A stretch of DNA of 13,325 nt from Labilithrix luteola (GTDB lineage: Bacteria > Myxococcota_A > Polyangia > Polyangiales > Polyangiaceae). The notes under the pieces were generated by a model, which saw nothing but the letters and a program-made list of their open reading frames with translations, did no database searches and had not been told where the DNA came from. Each line of letters opens with the position of its first letter. Positions within the stretch are counted from its first letter, which is position 1. Position numbers and translations under genes: made by a program. Below, one piece after another: positions 1 to 6,231 of the stretch. The DNA lies in the NCBI GenBank assembly GCA_026225435.1, contig JAMFST010000161.1, positions 1 through 13,325 of the forward strand, in the 5' to 3' direction.

Positions 1-139
1 CCCGGGGGGGCCCCGAACCATCCGCTCCATTTCGTTTTTTGGTAAGCCGTGAGACCAGAGGCCGAACCATCTCCGTGAAGGCGATGTGTCGGCCTCGTGT
101 CTTTTTGTACTCGCGCCTGTCGCGCCTCTGGCGCGATGT

Positions 140-323
140 CTACAGCTGTCGGACTTCGATCCAGTGTCCGTCGACGACGAACAGCTTGAGGGCCTTCGGT
201 CAGCGCGGTCACGCCTGCCGGCGGCGGCTCGCCGGCGTACGACCCGGGAAAGCCGCCGTACACGTGCGCATCGGGGTAGGTCGCCTGCGTTCAGCGTGCG
301 GCCTTCTGTCCCAGCGCGATCAT
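140..323 (-). pseudogene. Possible decayed protein gene, family not recognised
   Basis: Read on the minus strand from an ATG at 323, a frame gives MIALGQKAAR, then a TGA at 293-291. The same frame continues with TYPDAHVYGGFPGSYAGEP and on to about position 195. A one-base shift there would join it to a second stretch ending LKLFVVDGHWIEVRQL with a TAG at 142-140. That second frame is only open from about position 199 onward. Both stretches use mostly G or C at third codon positions (about 25 of 29 and 14 of 17 codons counted), as real genes here do. This suggests one former gene broken by an in-frame stop and a frameshift. I do not recognise the family. It lies just downstream of the marR stop in the same direction. 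No other gene is visible in positions 1-351. Chance coding-like sequence in GC-rich DNA remains possible. Confidence 0.3.
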
Positions 324-351
324 GTCGCGCACAGAATCTCTCGCCCCGGTT

Positions 352-780
352 TCACACCGGCGGGTCGAGGAGCCGCGCGACCTGCTCGAAGGCCTCGATG
401 ATCCGCCCGCGCTCCGCCTTGCTCACGCGCTCCAGCAGCTGCGTGTAGGCCTGCGAGGTCTCGCTGCTCATCGAGTCGGCGATGCGCTTGCCACGCGGGG
501 TGAGCCGCACGTCGGTCTGCCGACCGTCGTCGGAGCCCTTCTTGCGCACCACGTAGCCGCCCCGCTCCAGGCCGGAGAGGTTGCGACTCGCGGTCGACGG
601 GTCGATCCCGAGCAAGGTGGCGAGCGACGACGTGCTCACCGCGCCGCGCTCGGAGATGATCTGCAGCGTCTCGGCCTGCTGCGGGGTGACATCCCCCACG
701 CGAGCACGCTCACGACCGACTTTTGCGAGCCCGCGAGCGATCGACTGCACCGCGCGGGCGAACCTCTCCTGATCGGCCAT
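352..780 (-). CDS. MarR family winged helix-turn-helix transcriptional regulator
   Basis: This 142-residue protein has the usual MarR length and layout: an N-terminal dimerisation helix (about 1-30), a winged helix-turn-helix (about 32-97), and C-terminal helices (about 98-140) that complete the dimer interface. The recognition helix reads DPSTASRNLSGLERGG (60-75). The wing carries the typical D-D-G-R-x-T-D-V-R-L-T-P-x-G signature (84-97), including the conserved Asp and Arg at its tip. MarR proteins normally act as dimers that repress their own promoter and a nearby gene until a small ligand or oxidant releases them. There is no cysteine, so direct thiol sensing as in OhrR is unlikely. The start at 780 is supported by the promoter and dyad 14 bases upstream and by a weak GGCGGA. 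The divergent gene is a secreted cytochrome, which may be a target. The ligand cannot be predicted. Confidence 0.93.
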   Translation of the reverse strand: MADQERFARAVQSIARGLAKVGRERARVGDVTPQQAETLQIISERGAVSTSSLATLLGIDPSTASRNLSGLERGGYVVRKKGSDDGRQTDVRLTPRGKRIADSMSSETSQAYTQLLERVSKAERGRIIEAFEQVARLLDPPV

Positions 781-793
781 TCGTCCGCCCTGT

Positions 794-820
794 ACTCTAC
801 AAGTTAGAGCCGCGCGTCAA
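794..820 (-). promoter_or_regulatory. Probable marR promoter with overlapping dyad operator
   Basis: On the minus strand a TTGACG (820-815) and a TAGAGT (799-794) are separated by 15 bases, a short but usable spacing for a sigma-70-type promoter. The dyad CTCTA-N5-TAGAG (795-809) overlaps the spacer and the -10 element. It lies 14 bases before the marR start codon. A dyad in this place fits the autorepression typical of MarR regulators. The arms are only 5 bp, so the operator assignment is inference. Confidence 0.4.
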
Positions 821-849
821 GAGTGCCGGCGTCTGCACGTGCGTGTTGA

Positions 850-871
850 CGAGCACGCGAGCGAGTGCTCG
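850..871. promoter_or_regulatory. Inverted repeat in the marR-cytochrome intergenic region
   Basis: A perfect 7-bp inverted repeat, CGAGCAC-N8-GTGCTCG, sits between the divergent marR and cytochrome genes. It could be a second regulator site or an RNA hairpin in the cytochrome leader. The surrounding DNA is rich in CG and GC steps, so a chance origin is quite possible. Confidence 0.25.
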
Positions 872-992
872 CGCGGATTCGCGCGCGATGTTTTTTGTTG
901 GCCACCGCGCAACGAACCGTTGCCGTTCCGAAAGGTTGCCCCTGCATCACTCTTCTTGACCGTGAATGATTCGCGCGGCATCAACGTCGCAG

Positions 993-1403
993 ATGAAGAG
1001 CATGAACCCGCACCGCGTTCGCTGGACCTTCGCTGCCGCTGCCTTCGTGGCTTGCCTGGGCGCCGTCACCGCCACGATGACCGTGGCCCCCGAGGTCGCC
1101 TCCGCCGACGGCGCGACCTGCGGCGCGACCGGGCAGCCGCCGTGCCCTCTGCAGAAGTGGATGCGCGCCAACCTCGGCGCCGCGCAGTCGAACGGTGACG
1201 CCGCCGCGCTCGCGGCCGGCCTGACCAAGACCGCCGCGATGAACCCGGACCCGACGTGGACCGACTGGGCGAAGATCTCCAACGACGGCGCCGCAGCGGC
1301 CGGCAAGGGGGACATCGCCGGTGCCAAGGCGTCGTGCAACTCGTGCCATCAAAAGTACAAGGCCGACTACAAGGCGAAGTTCCGCATGAAGACCGTTCCC
1401 TAG
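993..1403 (+). CDS. Secreted short c-type cytochrome with C-terminal heme motif
   Basis: From the ATG at 993 the protein has 136 residues. It begins with a signal peptide: basic n-region MKSMNPHRVRW, a hydrophobic stretch to about residue 32, and a likely cleavage after V-A-S-A just before D-G-A. The mature part is about 100 residues, mostly alanine-rich helix. It carries a single covalent heme motif CNSCH (C115, C118, H119) followed by QKYKADYKAKFR. A heme motif close to the C-terminus is the layout of class II cytochromes (cytochrome c'), and the length is somewhat below that family. Two further cysteines (C43, C51) may form a disulfide in the periplasm. Export followed by periplasmic heme attachment is expected. 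An in-frame ATG at 966 and another at 1002 are alternative starts; 993 and 1002 give the cleanest signal peptide. None has a strong ribosome binding site. The electron partner is unknown. Confidence 0.8.
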   Translation: MKSMNPHRVRWTFAAAAFVACLGAVTATMTVAPEVASADGATCGATGQPPCPLQKWMRANLGAAQSNGDAAALAAGLTKTAAMNPDPTWTDWAKISNDGAAAAGKGDIAGAKASCNSCHQKYKADYKAKFRMKTVP

Positions 1404-1407
1404 TCGC

Positions 1408-1434
1408 CGGGGCGGCACGCGCCGCTCCGCCCCG
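1408..1434 (+). terminator. GC-rich hairpin after the cytochrome gene
   Basis: CGGGGCGG and CCGCCCCG form a perfect 8-bp stem around an 11-base loop, four bases after the cytochrome stop codon. The loop contains GCGGC/GCCGC-type alternatives that could refold. No T-run follows, so it may work only as a weak or factor-assisted terminator, or as a 3' end stabiliser. Confidence 0.35.
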
Positions 1435-1463
1435 CCGAAGTGAATTCGTCGGGGCCCCACCCC

Positions 1464-1513
1464 ACGCGGTCGCTCCGCTGCGCGTCGCGGATTACGCGGT
1501 CGAGCCGCTACGC
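1464..1513. repeat. Two imperfect 20-base direct repeats, each containing a dyad
   Basis: Positions 1464-1483 and 1494-1513 match at 17 of 20 bases and start exactly 30 bases apart. Each copy holds a small dyad, GCGG-N5-CCGC, and the mismatches spare the arms. The pair lies in the 215-base gap between the cytochrome and the hydroxylase gene, just before the possible promoter at 1541-1570. A spacing close to three helical turns would suit two dimers of a regulator on one DNA face. This is inference. Confidence 0.35.
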
Positions 1514-1540
1514 TACCGCCTTGCGCGGCATCCGATTCCG

Positions 1541-1570
1541 TTGCAGGTGCCAGGCTGTGCGTCGTATGGT
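1541..1570 (+). promoter_or_regulatory. Possible promoter of the hydroxylase gene
   Basis: TTGCAG (1541-1546) and TATGGT (1565-1570) are separated by 18 bases, about 50 bases before the ATG at 1619. Each hexamer matches the sigma-70 consensus at four positions. This is the best candidate in the gap, but such matches also occur by chance. Confidence 0.3.
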
Positions 1571-1618
1571 CCGCCGCGTAGCCACCGGCCCTTGCCGGAC
1601 GGAGTCAGCGAGCAAACG

Positions 1619-2302
1619 ATGAACGAGAGCATGTCTTTCCCTGCGAAGCGTCTGGACGGTGTGGCCACTGCCGCGCCCCGTCCCGAGACGTGCCGCATGT
1701 TCGAGAGCGACCTCATCGAGCGCTTTTCGCGGATCCACCCGGCGACGCCGTTCGTCTTCTGGGTCCCGGTCATCGGCGTGATGCTCTACCGCAGCGGCGC
1801 TCGCCACGAAGCGGGCCTCGCCCCGGGCTACGCAGGAATCGCCGGATTGTTCCTCCTCGGCTTCTTCGCCTGGACGCTCACCGAGTACGTCCTGCACCGC
1901 CACATCTTTCACTGGGTGAACGACACGCCGATCGGGAAGCGCATCCACTTCCTGCTCCACGGCGTCCACCATGATTACCCGAACGACAAGGACCGCCTGG
2001 TCATGCCGCTCGGCTTCAGCATCCCGCTGGGGACGCTGTTCTACATCGCGTTCTACTTCGTCCTCGGCCAGCGGATCGGCGAGCCGTTCTACGCGGGGAT
2101 GGTCCTCGGCTACCTCTTCTACGACGGCAGCCACTACGCGATTCACCACTTCAAGCCGTCCACCCGGTTCGGCAAGTACGTCAAGCGGCACCACATGCTC
2201 CACCACCACGCCGACCACGCCGGCGGCTTCGGGGTGTCGACGCCACTGTGGGACGTCATTTTTCGCACCATGCCGAGTACCAAGCGCGCCAAGACTCGCT
2301 AG
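1619..2302 (+). CDS. Fatty acid 2-hydroxylase-like integral membrane di-iron enzyme
   Basis: The protein has 227 residues from the ATG at 1619. It belongs to the fatty acid hydroxylase / sterol desaturase superfamily, whose members use a membrane di-iron centre held by histidine clusters. The clusters are clear: HRHIFH (93-98), H110xxxHGVHH (to 118), HYAIHH (172-177) and HHMLHHH (191-197). The ending GVSTPLWDVIF (205-215) is typical. Hydrophobic segments lie near 42-58, 72-92, 133-150 and 157-170. The arrangement H-F-x-x-H-G-x-H-H-x-x-P with the later Y-D-x-x-H-Y-x-x-H-H resembles the fatty acid 2-hydroxylases (FA2H/Scs7), without the fused cytochrome b5 domain those often carry. A role in hydroxylating membrane or sphingolipid-type acyl chains is likely but inferred. 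The open frame extends upstream to 1256, but that part lacks the family pattern and overlaps the cytochrome gene. ATGs at 1631 and 1697 are alternative starts. Confidence 0.88.
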   Translation: MNESMSFPAKRLDGVATAAPRPETCRMFESDLIERFSRIHPATPFVFWVPVIGVMLYRSGARHEAGLAPGYAGIAGLFLLGFFAWTLTEYVLHRHIFHWVNDTPIGKRIHFLLHGVHHDYPNDKDRLVMPLGFSIPLGTLFYIAFYFVLGQRIGEPFYAGMVLGYLFYDGSHYAIHHFKPSTRFGKYVKRHHMLHHHADHAGGFGVSTPLWDVIFRTMPSTKRAKTR

Positions 2303-2329
2303 ACTCCTGCGGCGAACGAAACAACGAAG

Positions 2330-2366
2330 CCTCGACCTGGGTTGAATCCCGAGTCGGGGCTGTTTT
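2330..2366 (+). terminator. Intrinsic terminator after the hydroxylase gene
   Basis: CCTCGACCTGGG (2330-2341) pairs with CCCGAGTCGGGG (2348-2359) in 11 of 12 positions, counting two G-U pairs, around a six-base TTGAAT loop. CTGTTTT follows at 2360-2366. Stem, loop and T-run fit a rho-independent terminator that separates the hydroxylase from the kinase gene. Confidence 0.65.
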
Positions 2367-2422
2367 GCGCTCGGACGTCACATTCGTCGTTCGGGTGACG
2401 AGCACGCGAACTCTTCTTGAGG

Positions 2423-2428
2423 TATAGC
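2423..2428 (+). promoter_or_regulatory. Possible -10 element directly before the kinase start
   Basis: TATAGC lies only seven bases before the kinase ATG at 2436, and no Shine-Dalgarno sequence is visible. Used as a -10 element it would start transcription at or next to the ATG, giving a leaderless message. No convincing -35 element is seen. Confidence 0.25.
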
Positions 2429-2435
2429 CGCCCAC

Positions 2436-5400
2436 ATGTCGCAGGGGGAACGAGCCCTATCCACACCACCGGCACCGAGTGACATCGGGACCGTTCTCGC
2501 GAACCGCTACGAGGTTCTGCGTGAGCTCGGCCGCGGTGGCATGGGTGTGGTGTACATGTGCAAGGACGCGTTCTCGGGTGACCGGGTCGCGCTGAAGCGG
2601 CTGCGCCCGCCGGACGAGACCAAGGGGTCGGTCCGGTCGGAGGAGTCATGGTGGTTCCACCAGGAGGCGCGCGCCGTCGCCTCGCTCGATCATCCGGCCA
2701 TCGTCCGGGCGCGTGACTTCGGCTCGCTGGCCGACGGCACGCCCTACCTGGTGATGGACTCGCTCCCCGGGCGCAGCGTCCACGAGTGGATGCACACCAC
2801 CACGCTCCCCTGGTCGGTCATCTGGGCGCTGGTGGACCAGAGCCTCGCCGGCCTCGGGCACGCCCATGCTCGCGGGATCATTCACGGCGATCTCAAGCCG
2901 TCGAACATCATGCTCGACCTCGCCAGCACCGGGCGCGGGCCGCGGGCGTACATCCTCGATCTCGGCCTGGCCTGGTTGCGCGAGCCGCGCCACGACTCGC
3001 GGCTCGACGGCTCGCCCGAGCCGGAGCAGTCGACGCACTCGGGCGCCGGCACGGTCGGCTGGGTCGCGCCGGAGCAGATCCGCAAGGCGGCGCCGCACGT
3101 CGGACCGGCCACGGACATCTACGCGCTCGGCTGCATCATGTACCGCGTCCTCACCGGTCGCGAGGTGTTCGAGGGGACGGCGCAGGACGTCCTGCGCGCG
3201 CACAAGCGCACGCCGGTGCCGCCGCTGAAGCTGCCCGATGGCGTGCCGCCCGGGGTCGGGGCGTACGTGCAGCGGCTGCTCGCCAAGCGCCCGTGGCACC
3301 GCTTCGAGTTCGCCGCCGACGCGCGAAGAGCCTGGGCGCAGTTCCGTCCGAGCCACGCCCCCACGCTGGAGGAGACGGTCGCCAGCGCGCCGATCCCCGC
3401 GCCAGCGCCGTCGTCGCGTCCGTCCCTCGGGCAGGCGATCACCGCGGGGCGCACCGTCGCCCCTGGCCTCCTTTCGCTGCGTCCGGCGCCGATGGTCGCG
3501 CGCGAGCAGGAGCGGGACGAGCTGATGAAGCTCGTCGACCACGTGGCCAACGGCCACGGGGCGCCGCAGCGGATGCTGATGCTCATCGGCGAGGCCGGCG
3601 TCGGCAAGAGCCGCCTGGCCGAGTGGCTCTACGAGTACGTCCACGAGCACGGGCTGATGATCCCGCTGCGCGCGCGCTACGGCCGCATGGCGACGCCGCT
3701 CGACGGCGTCACCGGTGCGCTCAACAGCTACTTCAACCTGCAAGGGGCCGACGCCGCGCTCATCGAGCAGACGCTCATGAACCGCTGGGAGGTCGGCAAG
3801 GACGACCACGAGGCGCTCACCTGGGTCGCCGCCGCCGCCGAGTGGCTCCGGCCGACGCCGCCGGGCACCGTCTCGACGCTCGGCCCGTCGGGCAAACGCT
3901 TCGTCCTCGACACGCCCGAGCTCCGTCACGTGGTCGTTCGCCGCATCCTCGAGAAGATCGCCGAGGACCGGCCGATCCTGCTCTGGTTCGACGACCTGCA
4001 CCTGGCGAGCCCCAACACCTTCGAGATGCTCGCGCGCCTGCGTCGCGACGCGCCGAAGCTGCGCATCCTCATCGTCGCGACGGCCCGCAGCGAGACGCTC
4101 GAGACCGATCTCGACGCCGCGCTGCGCATGGAATCGACGCGCGCCGACTGGAGCGGACGCGTGTTCGAGCTCCGTCCGCTCGGCTCCGACGAGACCGAGG
4201 CACTGCTCCGTTCCACCTTGCCGCTCGACGAGCGCGCGGTGCGCACGGCCGGGGCGCAGGCCCGCGGCAACCCGCTCTTCGCGCTGCAGCTGGTGCACGC
4301 GTGGGCCGGCGGCGGCTACCTGAAGATGGACGCGGGGAAGTACCGTGTCCCCGACGAGGCGCTGGCGGGGCGCGCGATCACCACCGCGGAGCTGTGGGAC
4401 GAGCGGCTGCGCGCGGTGCCCACCGAGCTGCGGCTCAGCGCCTACGCGGCGGCGGCGCTCGGCGAGGACATCCGCGGCGTGGTGCTCAAGACGCTGGTGT
4501 CGTCGCTCGGCATGGACGCCCGCGACGCGCTCGTCGCCCTGACCCGCGGGCAGATCCTGCTCGCCTCGGGGAACGACCAGTTCCGCTGGGCGCACGCGCT
4601 GCTGCAGGAGCACCTGCTCGCGCGGCTCAACGAGCGGAGCGACTCGAAGGCGATCTACCGGCTGGCGGCCAACGCGCTCGGGCGCCACCCGGCGGTCGGC
4701 TCACGCCGCATCATGAAGCACCGCGTGTCCAACCTGCTGCGCGCGGGCGACGACGACATCGCCGCGCAGCTGATGTTCCAGCACATCGAAGGCGGCTGGC
4801 GGCGCGGTCGCGACACCACGGCCACCTTGCGCGACCTCGAGATGCTCGATGGGCACGTGGTCGGCGGGTACGAGGCGGAGTACTTCTACTGGCGCGCCGA
4901 GGCGCAGCGGCACACCGGTCGCCTGGAAGAGGCGCGCGCCAACGCGGAGAGCGCGCGTCGGCTGTTCGAGGCAGCGGGCGACCGGGCAAAGGAGGCGCAC
5001 GCGCTGCGGCTGCTCGGCCACCTGGCGAGCGATCTCGGCATGCCGGCGCAGGGGCGCCTGCAGGCGGCGATGGCGCTCGCGCGGTTCGAGGAGCTGGAGG
5101 ACGAGGCCGGCATCGCCCAGTCGCTCGTGGTGCTCGGGGAGATCGACTACCTGCTCGGCGAGCACGCCCGTTCGCGTGGTCTGCTCACCGAGGCGTCGGC
5201 GCGCTGTACGCGGACCTCGGACGTCCTCGGCCTGGCCCAGTGCTTCATCCTCCAGGCGATGATCCACACCGCCATCGGCGGCTACGAGCACGCGCGCAAG
5301 CTGCTGATGCAGGCGCGCGGCGAGTTCGACGCCATCGGCTATCGCCTCGGCATCGCCCAGTGTGACGTGGTGCTCGGCCACGCCGACCACCGCGCGACCG

Positions 5401-5978
5401 ACATGGGCAACGCCCGGGCGCGCGCGCTCTCGGCGCGAGAGGCGCTCCGCGAGCTGCAGAACCCGCGCGGAGAAGCCGCCTGTGAGCGGCTCCTGGCGAT
5501 GATCGCCATCGACACCGAGGACCTCGACGCAGCCAACGCGCACGCCACGGTCGCGTACCACCTGTACGAGCAGCTCCACGATCCGTGGGGCGAGCTCGAG
5601 GCCTCGTTGCTCCTCGCGCAGGTGGCCCTGGCGCGCAACACGGCCGACCAGGTGGAGCGGGTCGCCTTCTGCGAGCGAATCGTGCTCGACGAGGCGGAGC
5701 CACGGCAACACCGGCACCTGACGCTCGCCTGGCTCGCCCAGAAGGAGCAGCGCTGGGCCGACGCAGCGGTGGAGATCGACCGCGCGCGCGCCGCCTTCGG
5801 AGACCGCGTCCGCTGCGGTGACCACACCCCGCAGCTGCTCCTGCGCTTCTCGCGCATGCTCTGGCTCGGGCCGGCGCTGCCGAAGATCGACAGCTGGCTG
5901 CAGATCATCGATGCGTCGAACCCGGACGCTCCGCACTCGTCCAACCAGTGGCGCATCAAGCCGCTGGAAAAGCGCTGA
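2436..5978 (+). CDS. Serine/threonine protein kinase fused to AAA ATPase and TPR region
   Basis: This 1180-residue protein is a cytoplasmic signalling kinase; no membrane segment is visible. The kinase domain spans about 20-300. It has the glycine loop GRGGMG (32-37), ATP-binding Lys54 in VALK, partner Glu77, catalytic loop HGDLKPSN (150-157) with Asp152 and Asn157, metal-binding DLG (175-177), APE (211-213) and Asp227. It should be active. HGD instead of HRD makes it a non-RD kinase, which often does not need activation-loop phosphorylation. A Pro/Ala linker (about 305-350) leads to an AAA/STAND-type ATPase with Walker A GEAGVGKS (385-392) and Walker B LLWFDD (515-520). The C-terminal part, about 810-1130, is helical with TPR-like repeats of about 40 residues, likely a protein-binding surface. 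The layout is kinase-AAA-TPR without the cyclase domain present in some myxobacterial relatives. The gene has its own upstream region and is followed by a 42-residue gene. The substrate is unknown. Confidence 0.93.
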   Translation: MSQGERALSTPPAPSDIGTVLANRYEVLRELGRGGMGVVYMCKDAFSGDRVALKRLRPPDETKGSVRSEESWWFHQEARAVASLDHPAIVRARDFGSLADGTPYLVMDSLPGRSVHEWMHTTTLPWSVIWALVDQSLAGLGHAHARGIIHGDLKPSNIMLDLASTGRGPRAYILDLGLAWLREPRHDSRLDGSPEPEQSTHSGAGTVGWVAPEQIRKAAPHVGPATDIYALGCIMYRVLTGREVFEGTAQDVLRAHKRTPVPPLKLPDGVPPGVGAYVQRLLAKRPWHRFEFAADARRAWAQFRPSHAPTLEETVASAPIPAPAPSSRPSLGQAITAGRTVAPGLLSLRPAPMVAREQERDELMKLVDHVANGHGAPQRMLMLIGEAGVGKSRLAEWLYEYVHEHGLMIPLRARYGRMATPLDGVTGALNSYFNLQGADAALIEQTLMNRWEVGKDDHEALTWVAAAAEWLRPTPPGTVSTLGPSGKRFVLDTPELRHVVVRRILEKIAEDRPILLWFDDLHLASPNTFEMLARLRRDAPKLRILIVATARSETLETDLDAALRMESTRADWSGRVFELRPLGSDETEALLRSTLPLDERAVRTAGAQARGNPLFALQLVHAWAGGGYLKMDAGKYRVPDEALAGRAITTAELWDERLRAVPTELRLSAYAAAALGEDIRGVVLKTLVSSLGMDARDALVALTRGQILLASGNDQFRWAHALLQEHLLARLNERSDSKAIYRLAANALGRHPAVGSRRIMKHRVSNLLRAGDDDIAAQLMFQHIEGGWRRGRDTTATLRDLEMLDGHVVGGYEAEYFYWRAEAQRHTGRLEEARANAESARRLFEAAGDRAKEAHALRLLGHLASDLGMPAQGRLQAAMALARFEELEDEAGIAQSLVVLGEIDYLLGEHARSRGLLTEASARCTRTSDVLGLAQCFILQAMIHTAIGGYEHARKLLMQARGEFDAIGYRLGIAQCDVVLGHADHRATDMGNARARALSAREALRELQNPRGEAACERLLAMIAIDTEDLDAANAHATVAYHLYEQLHDPWGELEASLLLAQVALARNTADQVERVAFCERIVLDEAEPRQHRHLTLAWLAQKEQRWADAAVEIDRARAAFGDRVRCGDHTPQLLLRFSRMLWLGPALPKIDSWLQIIDASNPDAPHSSNQWRIKPLEKR

Positions 5979-6014
5979 CAAGCGGGCAGAAGGCGTGCTA
6001 CTCCGGGCCGCCTC

Positions 6015-6143
6015 ATGAGCACGCCGCAAGATTCGCCCGCCCGCCGCAAGCAGAAGCGCCGTCGTACCATCCAGCTCGCCAAGTGGCGCGCGAAGCAGGT
6101 CGACGCCGCCCCGGCCGAGATGGCGGCCCCCGCCAAGAAGTGA
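6015..6143 (+). CDS. Small very basic protein, 42 residues, function unknown
   Basis: An ATG at 6015 opens a 42-residue frame ending at TGA 6141-6143, 36 bases after the kinase stop. The N-terminal half holds ARRKQKRRRT followed by IQLAKWRAKQ, a strongly cationic, probably helical segment. The C-terminal half is rich in Ala and Pro and ends in AKK. Codon use follows the genome (nearly all third positions are G or C), and the frame ends shortly before a strong terminator. Such a basic peptide could bind nucleic acid, ribosomes or acidic protein surfaces. I recall no characterised family, so no function is assigned. The ribosome binding site is poor: an AGAAGG lies about 19 bases upstream. Coupled translation from the kinase message is possible. 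It is easily missed because of its length. Confidence 0.6.
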   Translation: MSTPQDSPARRKQKRRRTIQLAKWRAKQVDAAPAEMAAPAKK

Positions 6144-6202
6144 AGCGACCGCGGCTCGGGGCTTTCCCCGGGCTGGCGTGAGCTTCACCCTGGCAACGCT
6201 CG

Positions 6203-6231
6203 GCCCTCCGCTTCTTCAGCGGGGGGCTTTT
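6203..6231 (+). terminator. Intrinsic terminator of the kinase/small-protein unit
   Basis: GCCCTCCGCT (6203-6212) pairs with AGCGGGGGGC (6218-6227), ten pairs with one G-U, around a five-base loop, followed by TTTT (6228-6231). A further hairpin without a T-run lies just upstream: GCTCGGGG (6154-6161) pairs with CCCCGGGC (6166-6173). The terminator works for the plus strand. Its loop and right arm also contain the stop codon and last bases of the convergent minus-strand gene. Confidence 0.8.

Noticed and set aside
13..71. 10-base direct repeat CCGAACCATC at 13-22 and 62-71
   Set aside because: Only two short copies with no flanking symmetry or mobile-element feature; likely chance.
121..135. 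Hairpin CGCGCC-TCT-GGCGCG
   Set aside because: A 6-bp GC palindrome without a T-run on either strand is expected by chance in DNA of this composition.
1256..1618. N-terminal extension of the hydroxylase frame
   Set aside because: It overlaps the cytochrome gene and has no hydroxylase-like pattern.
2335..2350. tRNA-like T-arm (GGGTTGAATCCC)
   Set aside because: The loop has six instead of seven bases, and no D-arm, anticodon arm or acceptor stem fits around it. The stretch is better explained as the terminator stem-loop.
2646..4688. Long minus-strand open frame (680 codons) opposite the kinase
   Set aside because: Composition is Arg/Val/Glu-rich without any domain, a typical mirror of high third-position GC in the kinase gene. 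The plus-strand kinase motifs are unequivocal.
4701..6188. Long minus-strand open frame (495 codons) opposite the kinase C-terminus and the small gene
   Set aside because: It has no recognisable motif and mirrors the TPR region's codon bias.
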